Assembly: GCA_019114465.1 (NCBI GenBank)
Contig: DXFM01000036.1
Span: 56,784 to 120,783 of the forward strand
DNA from: Candidatus Lachnoclostridium avicola
GTDB lineage: Bacteria > Bacillota > Clostridia > Lachnospirales > Lachnospiraceae
Direction of reading: 5' to 3'
DNA length: 64,000 nt
Part shown: positions 26,375 through 34,111 of the stretch, piece by piece
Numbering within the stretch: position 1 is the stretch's first letter
How the letters are laid out: every line of letters starts with the position of its first letter
Program-made: the position numbers and the translations under genes
The notes under the pieces: generated by a model
What the model saw: the letters and a program-made list of their open reading frames with translations, nothing else
What the model was told of the DNA's origin: nothing
The model's database searches: none

Positions 26375-28297
26375 TTATCCCTTGATCCTGGGGATGATCA
26401 TGATCTCGTCCATCTCCTCGTCGGACAGGAAGGGAGCCAGATCCTCCAGAGGCGCGGAGACAATCGACCCGTCCGGCAGACGCTTGGAAGCAGATTTGGG
26501 CTCAAAAGGCTGATCCACCGTCACGAAGATCTCGCAGATCACCGGTCCATCCATGGCCAGCGTCTGATCCAGCACCGAATCCAGCTCCGTATTGTTGTGA
26601 ATAGCCGTGTAGGGATAGCCGTAAGCCCAGGCCAGCTTCTCCATGCTGGGGAAGCTCAGATCATGGCTGTCCACGCCCACGCCCACCAGGGGCTCCCCGA
26701 AGAAATTCTTCTGGGTCTGGCGGATGGAGTGGTAGCCGCCGTTGTTGATAATGAACATTTTAATAGGAAGACGGTGATGAATGATGGTCTGCAGCTCCTG
26801 CAGGTTCATCTGCATACTGCCGTCCCCGGACACCATGATCAGTTCCTCCCGGTCCGCCGCCACACAGGCTCCGATAGCTGCCGGCAGGTCATATCCCATG
26901 GACGCAATGGCGGAGTTGGTGATAAACCGCTGCCCTTTCTTGATCACATAGGCGTGTCCGCCCACCACGCAGGCAGATCCGTTGCCCACCACGGTGATCC
27001 GTCCCTCAGGCAGGCGGCGGCTCAGCTCCTTGATAAAGGCATAGACATTGGCCGCCTTCTCCGTGCCTCCCTCGTAGTGTCTGGGCAGCACCACCGGATA
27101 CTTCTTCTTCCACATCTGGCAGTTCTCCTGCCAGGTCATGCCGTTTTTGCCCTCGCCGCCCTGGAATACCGGCAGGGAGGCTTCCTGATCCAGAACCCGG
27201 TCCATGGTCTCCAGCAGGTCCTTCGCGTCCGCCCAGACTCTCATGTCGCTGTGAACGCTGGGCTTCTTTAACTCTTCCTGATCGATGTCATTGACAATCA
27301 CGTAGGCGGCTCTGGCCCAGGTCTCATAGTTGTAGCCCACCTGGCGGATGCTTAAGCGGCTGCCCACGGAGAACACCAGATCGCTGTTCTGCACCGCGAA
27401 GTTTCCCGGGCGGTCGCCGAAGCCCCCGGCCCGTCCCACATACAGAGGATGATCATCCCACACCGCGTCGGTGCTGTTCCATCCGGTAACCACCGGAATG
27501 CCCAGCTTCTCCGCCACCCGCAGGAACACCTCATGGGCGCCGGCCAGCCGCACGCCGTTTCCCACATTGAATACGGGACGTCTGCTCTCCCGGATCTTCT
27601 CAATGATGACTCTGGCCGTCTCCTCCGTCACCTTCGGCGGAAGCACCTGACGCTTCTCGCCCTTTCCCGCCGTATCCTCGGGAATCTCCGCCGGGGATTT
27701 GACCGCCCAGCCGGTGCCGCCGGCCTCGTAATCCGCCGGATCAAATCCGATCAGATCCTCCGTCTCCACGTAAGATCCCTGAATATCCAGGGGAATGTCC
27801 AGCCAGGTGGGGCCTTTTCTTCCGGAATCCGACAGGTACAGAGCCTTTTCCACACAGAAGCGGATCCGCATGGGATCGATCACCATCTCGCTGTACTTCG
27901 TCATGCAGTCGATGGATTTGGTGATGTCAAATTCCTGATCTCCCATGGCCCGGATCCCCACGCCGGACCAGCGGGCGGTAGTGTCGTAGCGCACCTGTCC
28001 GGACAGCACAAACATGGGGATGGAGTCCAGCCATCCTCCCACCACTCCGGTGATGGCATTGGTACCTCCGGGGCCGGTGGTCACGCAGACCGCAGCGATC
28101 TTCCCGTGAATTCTGGCGTAGCTCTCCGCCGCAATGGCGCAGGCCTGCTCGTGGTGGTTGTACATGCAGGTCAATCCCTCCTGATGACCCAGAGCGTCAT
28201 TTAAATGCATGGCGCCTCCCCCGGTCACGGAAAAGACCTGACTGATCCCCTCCTCCACCAGCTTCTGCGCAATATAATTGGAAACTTTCATTTTCAT
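26375..28297 (-). CDS. Acetolactate-synthase-like TPP-dependent enzyme in glycan operon
   Basis: 640 aa. Pyr domain has SVTGGGAMHLNDAL and the catalytic Glu in YNHHEQACAIAAESYAR (about 48). The central domain has PVFNVGNGVRLAG (about 246). The PP domain has MGYDLPAAIG, the TPP/Mg motif VSGDGSMQMNLQELQT and IINNGGYHSI. All TPP-binding residues look intact. It is not next to ilvN or other branched-chain genes; it heads the glycan gene run. Known relatives in polysaccharide loci (for example YerE of yersiniose synthesis) attach a two-carbon unit from pyruvate to a keto-sugar. That role is my inference. The start was set at 28297 behind AAGGAGA; the frame extends to 28444 without support. Confidence 0.85.
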   Translation of the reverse strand: MKMKVSNYIAQKLVEEGISQVFSVTGGGAMHLNDALGHQEGLTCMYNHHEQACAIAAESYARIHGKIAAVCVTTGPGGTNAITGVVGGWLDSIPMFVLSGQVRYDTTARWSGVGIRAMGDQEFDITKSIDCMTKYSEMVIDPMRIRFCVEKALYLSDSGRKGPTWLDIPLDIQGSYVETEDLIGFDPADYEAGGTGWAVKSPAEIPEDTAGKGEKRQVLPPKVTEETARVIIEKIRESRRPVFNVGNGVRLAGAHEVFLRVAEKLGIPVVTGWNSTDAVWDDHPLYVGRAGGFGDRPGNFAVQNSDLVFSVGSRLSIRQVGYNYETWARAAYVIVNDIDQEELKKPSVHSDMRVWADAKDLLETMDRVLDQEASLPVFQGGEGKNGMTWQENCQMWKKKYPVVLPRHYEGGTEKAANVYAFIKELSRRLPEGRITVVGNGSACVVGGHAYVIKKGQRFITNSAIASMGYDLPAAIGACVAADREELIMVSGDGSMQMNLQELQTIIHHRLPIKMFIINNGGYHSIRQTQKNFFGEPLVGVGVDSHDLSFPSMEKLAWAYGYPYTAIHNNTELDSVLDQTLAMDGPVICEIFVTVDQPFEPKSASKRLPDGSIVSAPLEDLAPFLSDEEMDEIMIIPRIKG

Positions 28298-28668
28298 ACG
28301 GCAGTTTCTCCTTCTCAATTCTTTTTCTCTTAGATGTCCCCACAGGCCGGGCCTGTGGCCGGCATTTGCCGCCGCCTGGCGGAAACCGCCTTCCCGGAAG
28401 CCGCCCTTCCGGAAACAGTCGTCCCCAGGCTCACTTGCGCCCATTATATCACACTTCCCTGAGGAAACCTATGAATTTTTTCTTATTTCTTTCCGTCACT
28501 GACGGCAGAAAGAGCCGCCTCCAACCCCTCCCGGGTATGCGCCACATCCTCCCAGTTCTGGTATCAACCGCATATGGATTTCGCCATGGCGGTTATATAT
28601 AATAAGCCACGTAAGCAAGAAACGGTCTTACGGCCAACACTTTCAAACAAAAAAGGAGAGTATCTATT
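28298..28668. other. Divergent intergenic region, 371 bp, with a gene scrap
   Basis: It separates the glycan operon (left) from a choline-binding gene (right). A TATAAT (28598-28603) serves the right gene, with only a weak -35. GC-rich near-repeats of GGAAACCGCC / GGAAGCCGCC type lie at 28380-28420. On the minus strand, 28495-28575 can be read as 26 codons (YQNWEDVAHTREGLEAALSA, then VSDGKK and stop) directly preceded by a stop codon. It may be the tail of a decayed gene. No intact gene is visible. Confidence 0.5.
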
Positions 28669-29982
28669 ATGAAAAAAGAGACAAGATTCTTAGCTGTATT
28701 ATCCACCGCCGCAGTGATGGCTTTCGCAGCCCCGGTGTTCGGTACGGGTATGGCCGGCATCGTTTACGCACAGGAAAAAACCGGCTGGGTGGAGGAATCC
28801 GCCGGGGAATGGAAATATTATGATTCTGATGGATATATGCTGACAGATTCCTGGAAGAAGCAGGGGAATGACTGGTACTATTTAGATGAGGACGGCAGCG
28901 TGGCTGTCAGCCGCCAGGTGGACGAGTACTACGTGGATGAGAGCGGAAAGAGAGTTTCCGACACATGGCTTTCCGTGGACAACGACGAGTGGTTCGACGA
29001 CGCTCCCATGAATTACTGGTTCTATTACGGCAAAAACGGCAAGATGGTGACCGACAAGTGGATGTCCATCGACGGCCAGTGGTATTACTTTGATGGAGAA
29101 GGCCACATGCTCACCGGCCTGCAGGAGGTAGGGGAAGCCACCTACTACTTCGGCGACGACGGCGCCCGCAAATACGGCTGGTTCCAGCTGGAGGAGACGG
29201 ACGAGAGCCTGGACCGGGAATTCTCCTGGTTCTACTTTGACAAGTCCGGAAAAATGCTGGTGGACGAGACGGACAAAAAGATCGGCGACGCCTACTATAC
29301 CTTTGCGGACGGCCGCATGCAGACCGGCTGGGTTCTCACAGATAAAGACGCTGCCAGAGAGGACAGCGCCGCCGGCTATCAGTACTACGGCGAGGACGGA
29401 AAGAGAGCTTCCGGCTGGCTCACCATCGTCGGCGTGGACGGCGTAGCCGGGGAGGACGAGGAGTTTTCCTTCTACTTCAAGAACGGAAAGCCCTACTGCG
29501 CGGAGACCGGCATCCAGGTATTTTCCGTAAACTCTAAAAAATACGGATTCAACACCAGAGGAGAAATGCAGACGGGACTTCAGACAGTGACCAGAGAGGA
29601 CGGTTCCACCGGAACCTGCTACTTCGGCGAGGACGGCGTCATGAGAGTGGGCCGCCAGACCATCTACGACGAGGATCTGGGCGAGAACCAGGTGTGGTAC
29701 TTCAGCACCGACGGCTCCAACAAGGGCATCGGCTACACCGGTATCCGGGACAACGTGATCTATGACGGCGGACTCCGTCTGGAGGCCGATGCGGACCTGC
29801 GCCTGGCCCCTGTCACCTTTGAGGACAAGCAGTACCTGGTAAATGTAAACGGCCAGATCCAGAAGGCCTCCTCCACCTCCCAGTCCAAGAAGAATCCGGA
29901 CCTGGGCAAGGGCTTTAAGGATTACGAGGACTTAAACGATAAGATCTGGACCGTGGATACCCAGGGAATCATCCAGCAGTAA
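28669..29982 (+). CDS. Choline-binding-repeat surface protein (437 aa)
   Basis: A signal peptide (MKKETRFLAVLSTAAVMAFA... ending near VYAQ) is followed by about nine cell-wall-binding repeats (GWVEESAGEWKYYDSDGYML, GNDWYYLDEDG, GQWYYFDGEGHMLTG, YTFADGRMQTGW). The C-terminal part (about 300-437) is a less regular repeat ending in VDTQGIIQQ. Same layout and acidic insertions as the 461-aa protein at 981-2366. No enzymatic domain. Likely bound to wall polymers and therefore functionally near the polysaccharide operon it flanks. AAAGGAGAGTATCTATT provides a good ribosome binding site. Confidence 0.87.
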   Translation: MKKETRFLAVLSTAAVMAFAAPVFGTGMAGIVYAQEKTGWVEESAGEWKYYDSDGYMLTDSWKKQGNDWYYLDEDGSVAVSRQVDEYYVDESGKRVSDTWLSVDNDEWFDDAPMNYWFYYGKNGKMVTDKWMSIDGQWYYFDGEGHMLTGLQEVGEATYYFGDDGARKYGWFQLEETDESLDREFSWFYFDKSGKMLVDETDKKIGDAYYTFADGRMQTGWVLTDKDAAREDSAAGYQYYGEDGKRASGWLTIVGVDGVAGEDEEFSFYFKNGKPYCAETGIQVFSVNSKKYGFNTRGEMQTGLQTVTREDGSTGTCYFGEDGVMRVGRQTIYDEDLGENQVWYFSTDGSNKGIGYTGIRDNVIYDGGLRLEADADLRLAPVTFEDKQYLVNVNGQIQKASSTSQSKKNPDLGKGFKDYEDLNDKIWTVDTQGIIQQ

Positions 29983-30017
29983 CTCTTTTCTAAGCCATAA
30001 TTTCATCCGTTCAACGC

Positions 30018-30049
30018 AAGCGGCTCCCCTCACGGGAAGCCGCTTTTTT
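30018..30049 (+). terminator. Intrinsic terminator after the choline-binding gene
   Basis: AAGCGGCTCCCC pairs with GGGAAGCCGCTT around a short loop, followed by a T run ending at 30049. Confidence 0.8.
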
Positions 30050-30067
30050 CTCTGCTGATCTCTCATG

Positions 30068-30238
30068 CTACTCCGTTTGCCGCCGGATTTTCTCCCCGTC
30101 CTGATTCACCACATACCGGTCAATCAGGCGGTTGATCGTCTTTCTGATCTGTCGCACCGTCTCCATCAGCATTTCATTTTCCCTTTTTAATCTCTCATTT
30201 TCCTGCCTCAGTAAAACTACGGCATCCGTCTCACTCAT
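30068..30238 (-). CDS. 56-aa coiled-coil protein, too short for standard ORF cut-offs
   Basis: Minus-strand ATG at 30238 with GGGAGG 8 nt upstream, stop TAG at 30070-30068. The sequence begins MSETDAVVLLRQENERLKRE and continues NEMLMETVRQIRKTINRLID. The first 40 residues show a clear heptad spacing of Leu/Ile/Val (a leucine-zipper-like coiled coil); a polar basic tail ENDS in IRRQTE. No signal peptide or TM segment. I do not recognise the family. Its upstream region holds three perfect Spo0A-type boxes, which suggests control during the transition to sporulation. Strong ribosome binding site and isolated position support a real gene. Confidence 0.7.
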   Translation of the reverse strand: MSETDAVVLLRQENERLKRENEMLMETVRQIRKTINRLIDRYVVNQDGEKIRRQTE

Positions 30239-30327
30239 GCCAGGAACCTCCCTTTTTTCTCAATTATTCTACCGCAATAAATAATAAGACGTTTCCAAAT
30301 TTTTGCAAAGTAAAATCCGCCGCAGGG

Positions 30328-30452
30328 TTCGACAGATTTCGAGCTTTTTTTCAGGCCCCCGGTTGTCCGATTTTCGACTACGCACAAGATCTGCATTTTA
30401 AACGAAAATTCGACACAACACCTATGAAAGCTCTCAGAGAGCTTATGTCGAA
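30328..30452 (-). promoter_or_regulatory. Cluster of Spo0A-type boxes upstream of the coiled-coil gene
   Basis: TGTCGAA or its complement TTCGACA occurs perfectly at 30328-30334, 30409-30415 and 30446-30452, with a 6/7 match at 30373-30379. The 0A box consensus of Firmicutes is TGTCGAA. A TAGAAT -10-like element (30271-30266, minus) without a good -35 lies between the boxes and the ATG at 30238. A self-complementary AAGCTCTC-A-GAGAGCTT sits at 30428-30444. Confidence 0.5.
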
Positions 30453-30470
30453 AAGTTTTTCTGATTTTTC

Positions 30471-31010
30471 CTACAGCGCCGTCCCCTTTTTCGGCACCGA
30501 CAGGCGGGACATATCCGCTCCCTCATGTTCCAGAAGCCAGATTTTCCTGCCAATTCCCCCGGCGTATCCCGTCAGGCTCCCGCCCGTCCCCACCACCCGG
30601 TGGCAGGGAATGATGATGGAAATGGGGTTGTGTCCCACAGCCCCTCCCACGGCCTGGGCAGACATGGACGGACGGCCCATTCCCTTCGCCGCCTCCCTGG
30701 CAATGGCACCGTAGGTGACCACCTCCCCGTAGGGAATTTCCTTCAGAATTTCCCAGATCCTCTTCCGAAATTCACTCCCCTCCGGGCGCAGGGGAAGCTC
30801 TGAAGGGCCGGGCCGTTTTCCGGCAAAGTACCGGTCCAGCCACTCTGCCGCCTGGTCAAACACCGGCAGATCCCTGCGCTCCTTTGCCGTCTCCGGCAGC
30901 GTGCTTCCAAAATACTTCTGTCCCTCCATCCACAATCCTGTGAGATGCTCCCCGTCGCCGGCCAGGGTCAGCCGGCCCACAGGGGATGGATAAACGGTAT
31001 AGTAATCCAT
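30471..31010 (-). CDS. ogt: Methylated-DNA--protein-cysteine methyltransferase
   Basis: Suicide repair enzyme that takes alkyl groups from O6-alkylguanine. 179 aa. An N-terminal ribonuclease-H-like domain (MDYYTVYPSPVGRLTLAGDG) is followed by the DNA-binding domain with YGEVVTYGAIA, SAQAVGGAVGHNPISIIIP (recognition helix, Arg finger region) and the active site PCHRVVG (Cys about 144). The last residues LTGYAGGIGRKIWLLEHEG are typical. Start at 31010 behind AGGAGGAATTCTC; the frame to 31046 has no better signal. Single gene. Confidence 0.95.
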   Translation of the reverse strand: MDYYTVYPSPVGRLTLAGDGEHLTGLWMEGQKYFGSTLPETAKERRDLPVFDQAAEWLDRYFAGKRPGPSELPLRPEGSEFRKRIWEILKEIPYGEVVTYGAIAREAAKGMGRPSMSAQAVGGAVGHNPISIIIPCHRVVGTGGSLTGYAGGIGRKIWLLEHEGADMSRLSVPKKGTAL

Positions 31011-31195
31011 GAGAATTCCTCCTTTTTCTCCAACTGATTCTATCACAGAACCCCCGCAAAGTCTCGCAGTTTTCAGACTCGCAGTCAGGTCCCTTTTTGT
31101 TCCAGAACTGTAATAAAGATGTAAACATTTGACACTGGAAAATTCTTCAGCAGAATGCTACAATATAGAAAAAGGTGTAAAAGGAGAGATGCTTT

Positions 31196-31519
31196 GTGAA
31201 GAGGAAATTTACGGGATTTCTGCTCTTAGCTGTCTCCCTGTTTATCATGAATGCGTTCCCTGTCTTTGCCGGCACATGGATACAGGATGAAACTACTTCC
31301 AAATGGCATTACTACAGCGACAGCGGAACAGCTCTGACCGGATGGGTTCAGGACGACGACAAATGGTACTATCTGGACGCCTCCGGCACCATGAAAACAG
31401 GGTGGATCAAGGTAGACGGTTCATGGTACTTCTGTTACGATGACGGTTCCATGGCCGCTGACACCTGGATCGACAACTACTATGTAAATCCCAGCGGAAA
31501 ATGGACAAAGACGAGATAG
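31196..31519 (+). CDS. Short choline-binding-repeat protein (107 aa, GTG start)
   Basis: GTG start at 31196, nine nt after AAAGGAGA. The signal peptide KRKFTGFLLLAVSLFIMNAF ends near VFAG. Three repeats follow (WIQDETTSKWHYYSDSGTAL, DDKWYYLDASGTMKTGW, DGSWYFCYDDGSMAADTW) and the protein stops after NPSGKWTKTR. With only three repeats and no other domain it may be a minimal wall-bound protein or the N-terminal remnant of a longer one; a clean terminator directly after it argues for an intact small gene. Third member of the family in this window. Confidence 0.82.
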   Translation: MKRKFTGFLLLAVSLFIMNAFPVFAGTWIQDETTSKWHYYSDSGTALTGWVQDDDKWYYLDASGTMKTGWIKVDGSWYFCYDDGSMAADTWIDNYYVNPSGKWTKTR

Positions 31520-31534
31520 TTCAGGCAGAATACA

Positions 31535-31577
31535 GGCCGCAGGATCATTCCACGAAGATGATCCTGCGGCCCTTTTC
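31535..31577 (+). terminator. Intrinsic terminator after the short choline-binding gene
   Basis: GGCCGCAGGATCAT pairs with ATGATCCTGCGGCC, loop TCCACGAAG, then CTTTT. A 14-bp perfect stem. Confidence 0.85.
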
Positions 31578-31650
31578 GTCCGGCGCTGCAATCCGCTCCA
31601 TTGCCTGTCCGGCAGCGTTTTCTCTTATCCCATCCAATATCCTTATCCCG

Positions 31651-32322
31651 TCAGATCTCCGTCAGCTTCAGCAGCCGGTCCAGATCCCGGTAATCTTTTA
31701 TGGTATGGGACGCGCCCCATGCCAGCAGCGTCTCCCGGTCCTGCATGGACTCCACGCCGATCACTCTGGCAGCTCCCGCCCGGCAGGCCGCCTCGATTCC
31801 CGACTTGGCGTCCTCAAACACCACGCATTCCTCCGGCCGGATCCCCAGAAGCTCTGCCGCCTTCCAGTAAATATCCGGCTCCGGCTTTCCCTTCATGGTC
31901 CCGTCATTTAAGGCCACCCGCTCCAGGGAAAACCACCGGTCCAGCCCCAGATGCTCAAAGAAGAAGCGCACATTCTTCTCCCCGGACGCTGTGGCGATGG
32001 TCATGGGAATCCCCTGCTTTTTCAGCTGGTCGAGAAATTCCGGCAGTCCCTCTTCCAGCCGGAAGCAGCTGCTTTCCAGGCAGAGATTCCGGTATTTCTG
32101 CTCTTTTTCCTCCGCCAGTTTCTCCATCTCCTCCGCCGTCAGATCCGGGGAGATGAAGTGGGCCAGGGTAAACTGATTGTTTCTCCCGTGGACAAACTCC
32201 TGAAACTCCTCATCTGTGACCGTTTTCCCGGTTTTCTCCTCCAGAAAGCTTCTCCAGGAAATATTCTGAAACTCCTCGTCAAAAAACATGGTTCCGTTGA
32301 AATCAAAGACCACTCCGCCCAT
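31651..32322 (-). CDS. HAD-superfamily hydrolase, beta-phosphoglucomutase-like with DxN motif
   Basis: 223 aa. Motif I is VVFDFNGTMFFDE: the nucleophile Asp is present (about 8) but the usual second Asp, the general acid/base, is Asn (10). The helical cap lies at about 18-88; motif II is IATASGEKN (about 106-114), the Lys is in MKGKPEPDIY, and motif IV is CVVFEDAKSGIEAACRAGA. Fold and motifs fit subfamily IA phosphatases acting on sugar phosphates. Loss of the DxD acid/base is seen in some phosphatase lineages and may alter the reaction. Start at 32322 behind GGGAGGAGG; a longer frame is unsupported. It follows the DUF4250 gene by 28 nt, probably one transcript. Confidence 0.85.
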   Translation of the reverse strand: MGGVVFDFNGTMFFDEEFQNISWRSFLEEKTGKTVTDEEFQEFVHGRNNQFTLAHFISPDLTAEEMEKLAEEKEQKYRNLCLESSCFRLEEGLPEFLDQLKKQGIPMTIATASGEKNVRFFFEHLGLDRWFSLERVALNDGTMKGKPEPDIYWKAAELLGIRPEECVVFEDAKSGIEAACRAGAARVIGVESMQDRETLLAWGASHTIKDYRDLDRLLKLTEI

Positions 32323-32350
32323 AAAAAACCTCCTCCCGCAGTGCCTGCTC

Positions 32351-32527
32351 TCACACAAACCGGTTCTGCTGCGGACTGTACTCATAGTCAATCGCCCCGA
32401 GAGTCTTTTCGATCTCCTCCCGGCTCTCCCCCAACGCCCGGCACAGCTCATCCAGGCTGGGGTAATTGTCCCGCAGCTGGGTGTTTACATAACTTAACAG
32501 CATTACCGGATCTTTTGGCATTGCCAT
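32351..32527 (-). CDS. DUF4250 small protein (58 aa)
   Basis: Minus-strand ATG at 32527 behind GGAGGGAGTCAG, stop at 32353-32351. The sequence begins MAMPKDPVMLLSYVNTQLRD and continues NYPSLDELCRALGESREEIE. This is the DUF4250 pattern (PKDPxMLLSxVNTxLRDxYPSLxxLC) known from many Clostridia; function is unknown. It looks like a small helical, possibly DNA- or protein-binding fold. It is 28 nt upstream of the HAD gene in the same direction. Upstream, 32528-32733 holds TATAAT (32607-32602 area, minus) and a GCGGACATTT/AAATGTCCGC inverted pair, but no gene. Confidence 0.85.
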   Translation of the reverse strand: MAMPKDPVMLLSYVNTQLRDNYPSLDELCRALGESREEIEKTLGAIDYEYSPQQNRFV

Positions 32528-32733
32528 CTGACTCCCTCCTGTCCTATCCGTTATTTGGCAGGACGGCCGGGGCCGCCCCGCATTTCCACGGATCCATTAT
32601 ACCGGATCGGCGGACATTTTTCCAGTACAAGGAGAACCTCCTTCCGGCCGCCGGGGCCGGAGAACTTCCATGGGCTGCCCGCTGCCCGGCAAATGTCCGC
32701 TCATGCAGGCATGGCGGCCGCTTGCCGGGCGCA

Positions 32734-32779
32734 CAAAAAACAGACGGGCGATTTCCGAGGAAACCGTCCGTCTGTTTTT
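32734..32779. terminator. Bidirectional terminator after the first SLC13 gene
   Basis: ACAGACGGGCGATTTCC pairs with AAACCGTCCGTCTGT (minor mismatch) around GAGG, with A and T runs on the two sides. Confidence 0.8.
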
Positions 32780-32796
32780 CATCCATAATTATTCAT

Positions 32797-34074
32797 TTAA
32801 TAAAGCGGATACATAAATTCTGCTGTCACCGCACAGGAGACAATGGCCAGAATCATGTAGGGTATCGTAAACTTCAGCACCTTCACCGGGTTGTAGCCGC
32901 CGGCTGCAAATGCCACAGCCGCCTCTCCGGAACCGGAGGGGAATCCCACGGCGAACATGTTGGCCGTACCGATGATCAGAACCAGTCCTCTGGGGTCCCA
33001 GCCGCCGGCCAGAGCCACAGATGCAGCGATGGGGATCAGAACGGTCTGAGTCGCCATGTTGGAGATGAACGTGGTCATGATAACCGTAGCAGCAGAGAAT
33101 ACCAGCATTACGGTGAAGGATCCCGGATGGGCACCCAGAATATCCAGCACCAGATTTCCGATGGCATCTCCGGCTCCGGACTGTCCCAGAGCGTCCGCCA
33201 CTACCAGCACGCCGGCGATCATCCATACCATATCAGAAGTCATGGACTTCACCGCCTCGTCCACCTTCAGAACTCCGCAGTAGATCAGCAGCAGAACGCC
33301 GATGCCGGGAGCCAGATACAGCAGAACGCCGGTCCATTTGTTGAGAATCATGAGCGCCATTACCAGAACAAATACGGCGTACACGATCATTTCCTGATTG
33401 TGAGGCAGGATCTCCGTTTTCTTGGACTGCTTTAACGCAGACTGATCCACAACGCCCTCCTTGGGCATCAGCTTCCAGGCAAACAGGCAGTAAATGGTCA
33501 GCACAATCATGGACGGGATCGCGTAGATAAACGGATCCAGCATGGTCAGCGCATACTGGGGATCAGCGATGATTCCCTCATACAGACCATTTAAGGTTGC
33601 GAAGGTTGAAGCTCCCATTCCGATGGGGAAGCGGAACTTCCATGCGCACAGCACGCCCAGAAGGGGAAGGATGATTCTCTTTGTGGTGATATCTCCCGTA
33701 TTTCCCAGAGTGGTCAGGAACACCACCATGATCGTGAGCACTGCCGTGGAGGGAATAAACTGGGCTAAAATCGCTCCAACTATGTAGATTGTGAGAACCA
33801 GGAGAATTCCTCTCTTGTTCTTCATAATATCCATCAGGCTGCTGATCTTAGCCACCAGACTGGTCTTACCCAGTACGGCGCTCAACGCCAGCATGGGCGC
33901 GATCAGAACCACGATCTGGTTTCCAAAGCCGCTGAAGGCCGTCTTTACGTCAAAGATTCCCGCAGCTGCCAGGATGATACAGCAGGTCATGGTGGTAACG
34001 CCGAAAGGCACTTTGTGCCAGATGAACATAATCATCATAAACAGCGTGACCGCCAGTACAATATACATTTCCAT
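32797..34074 (-). CDS. SLC13/DASS-type anion permease (module 1)
   Basis: 425 aa integral membrane protein, about 10-11 helices. Family marks: the long helix-hairpin region around QFIPSTAVLTIMVVFLTTLG (about 113-132, SNT-like motif) and a second pseudo-repeat ATVIMTTFISNMATQTVLIP with SNMATQT (about 330-345). GFPSGSGEAAVAFAAGGYNP follows near the C-terminus. SLC13 relatives carry di- and tricarboxylates, sulfate or other small organic anions with sodium. The 34112-34948 hydrolase gene lies 37 nt upstream on the same strand and the LysR gene is divergent from that. Together they form a transporter-hydrolase-regulator unit repeated at 59.3-62.6 kb. Substrate unknown. Confidence 0.88.
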   Translation of the reverse strand: MEMYIVLAVTLFMMIMFIWHKVPFGVTTMTCCIILAAAGIFDVKTAFSGFGNQIVVLIAPMLALSAVLGKTSLVAKISSLMDIMKNKRGILLVLTIYIVGAILAQFIPSTAVLTIMVVFLTTLGNTGDITTKRIILPLLGVLCAWKFRFPIGMGASTFATLNGLYEGIIADPQYALTMLDPFIYAIPSMIVLTIYCLFAWKLMPKEGVVDQSALKQSKKTEILPHNQEMIVYAVFVLVMALMILNKWTGVLLYLAPGIGVLLLIYCGVLKVDEAVKSMTSDMVWMIAGVLVVADALGQSGAGDAIGNLVLDILGAHPGSFTVMLVFSAATVIMTTFISNMATQTVLIPIAASVALAGGWDPRGLVLIIGTANMFAVGFPSGSGEAAVAFAAGGYNPVKVLKFTIPYMILAIVSCAVTAEFMYPLY

Positions 34075-34111
34075 TTATAATTCCTCCTAATCCGCAAAGG
34101 TCTTTCGTTCT

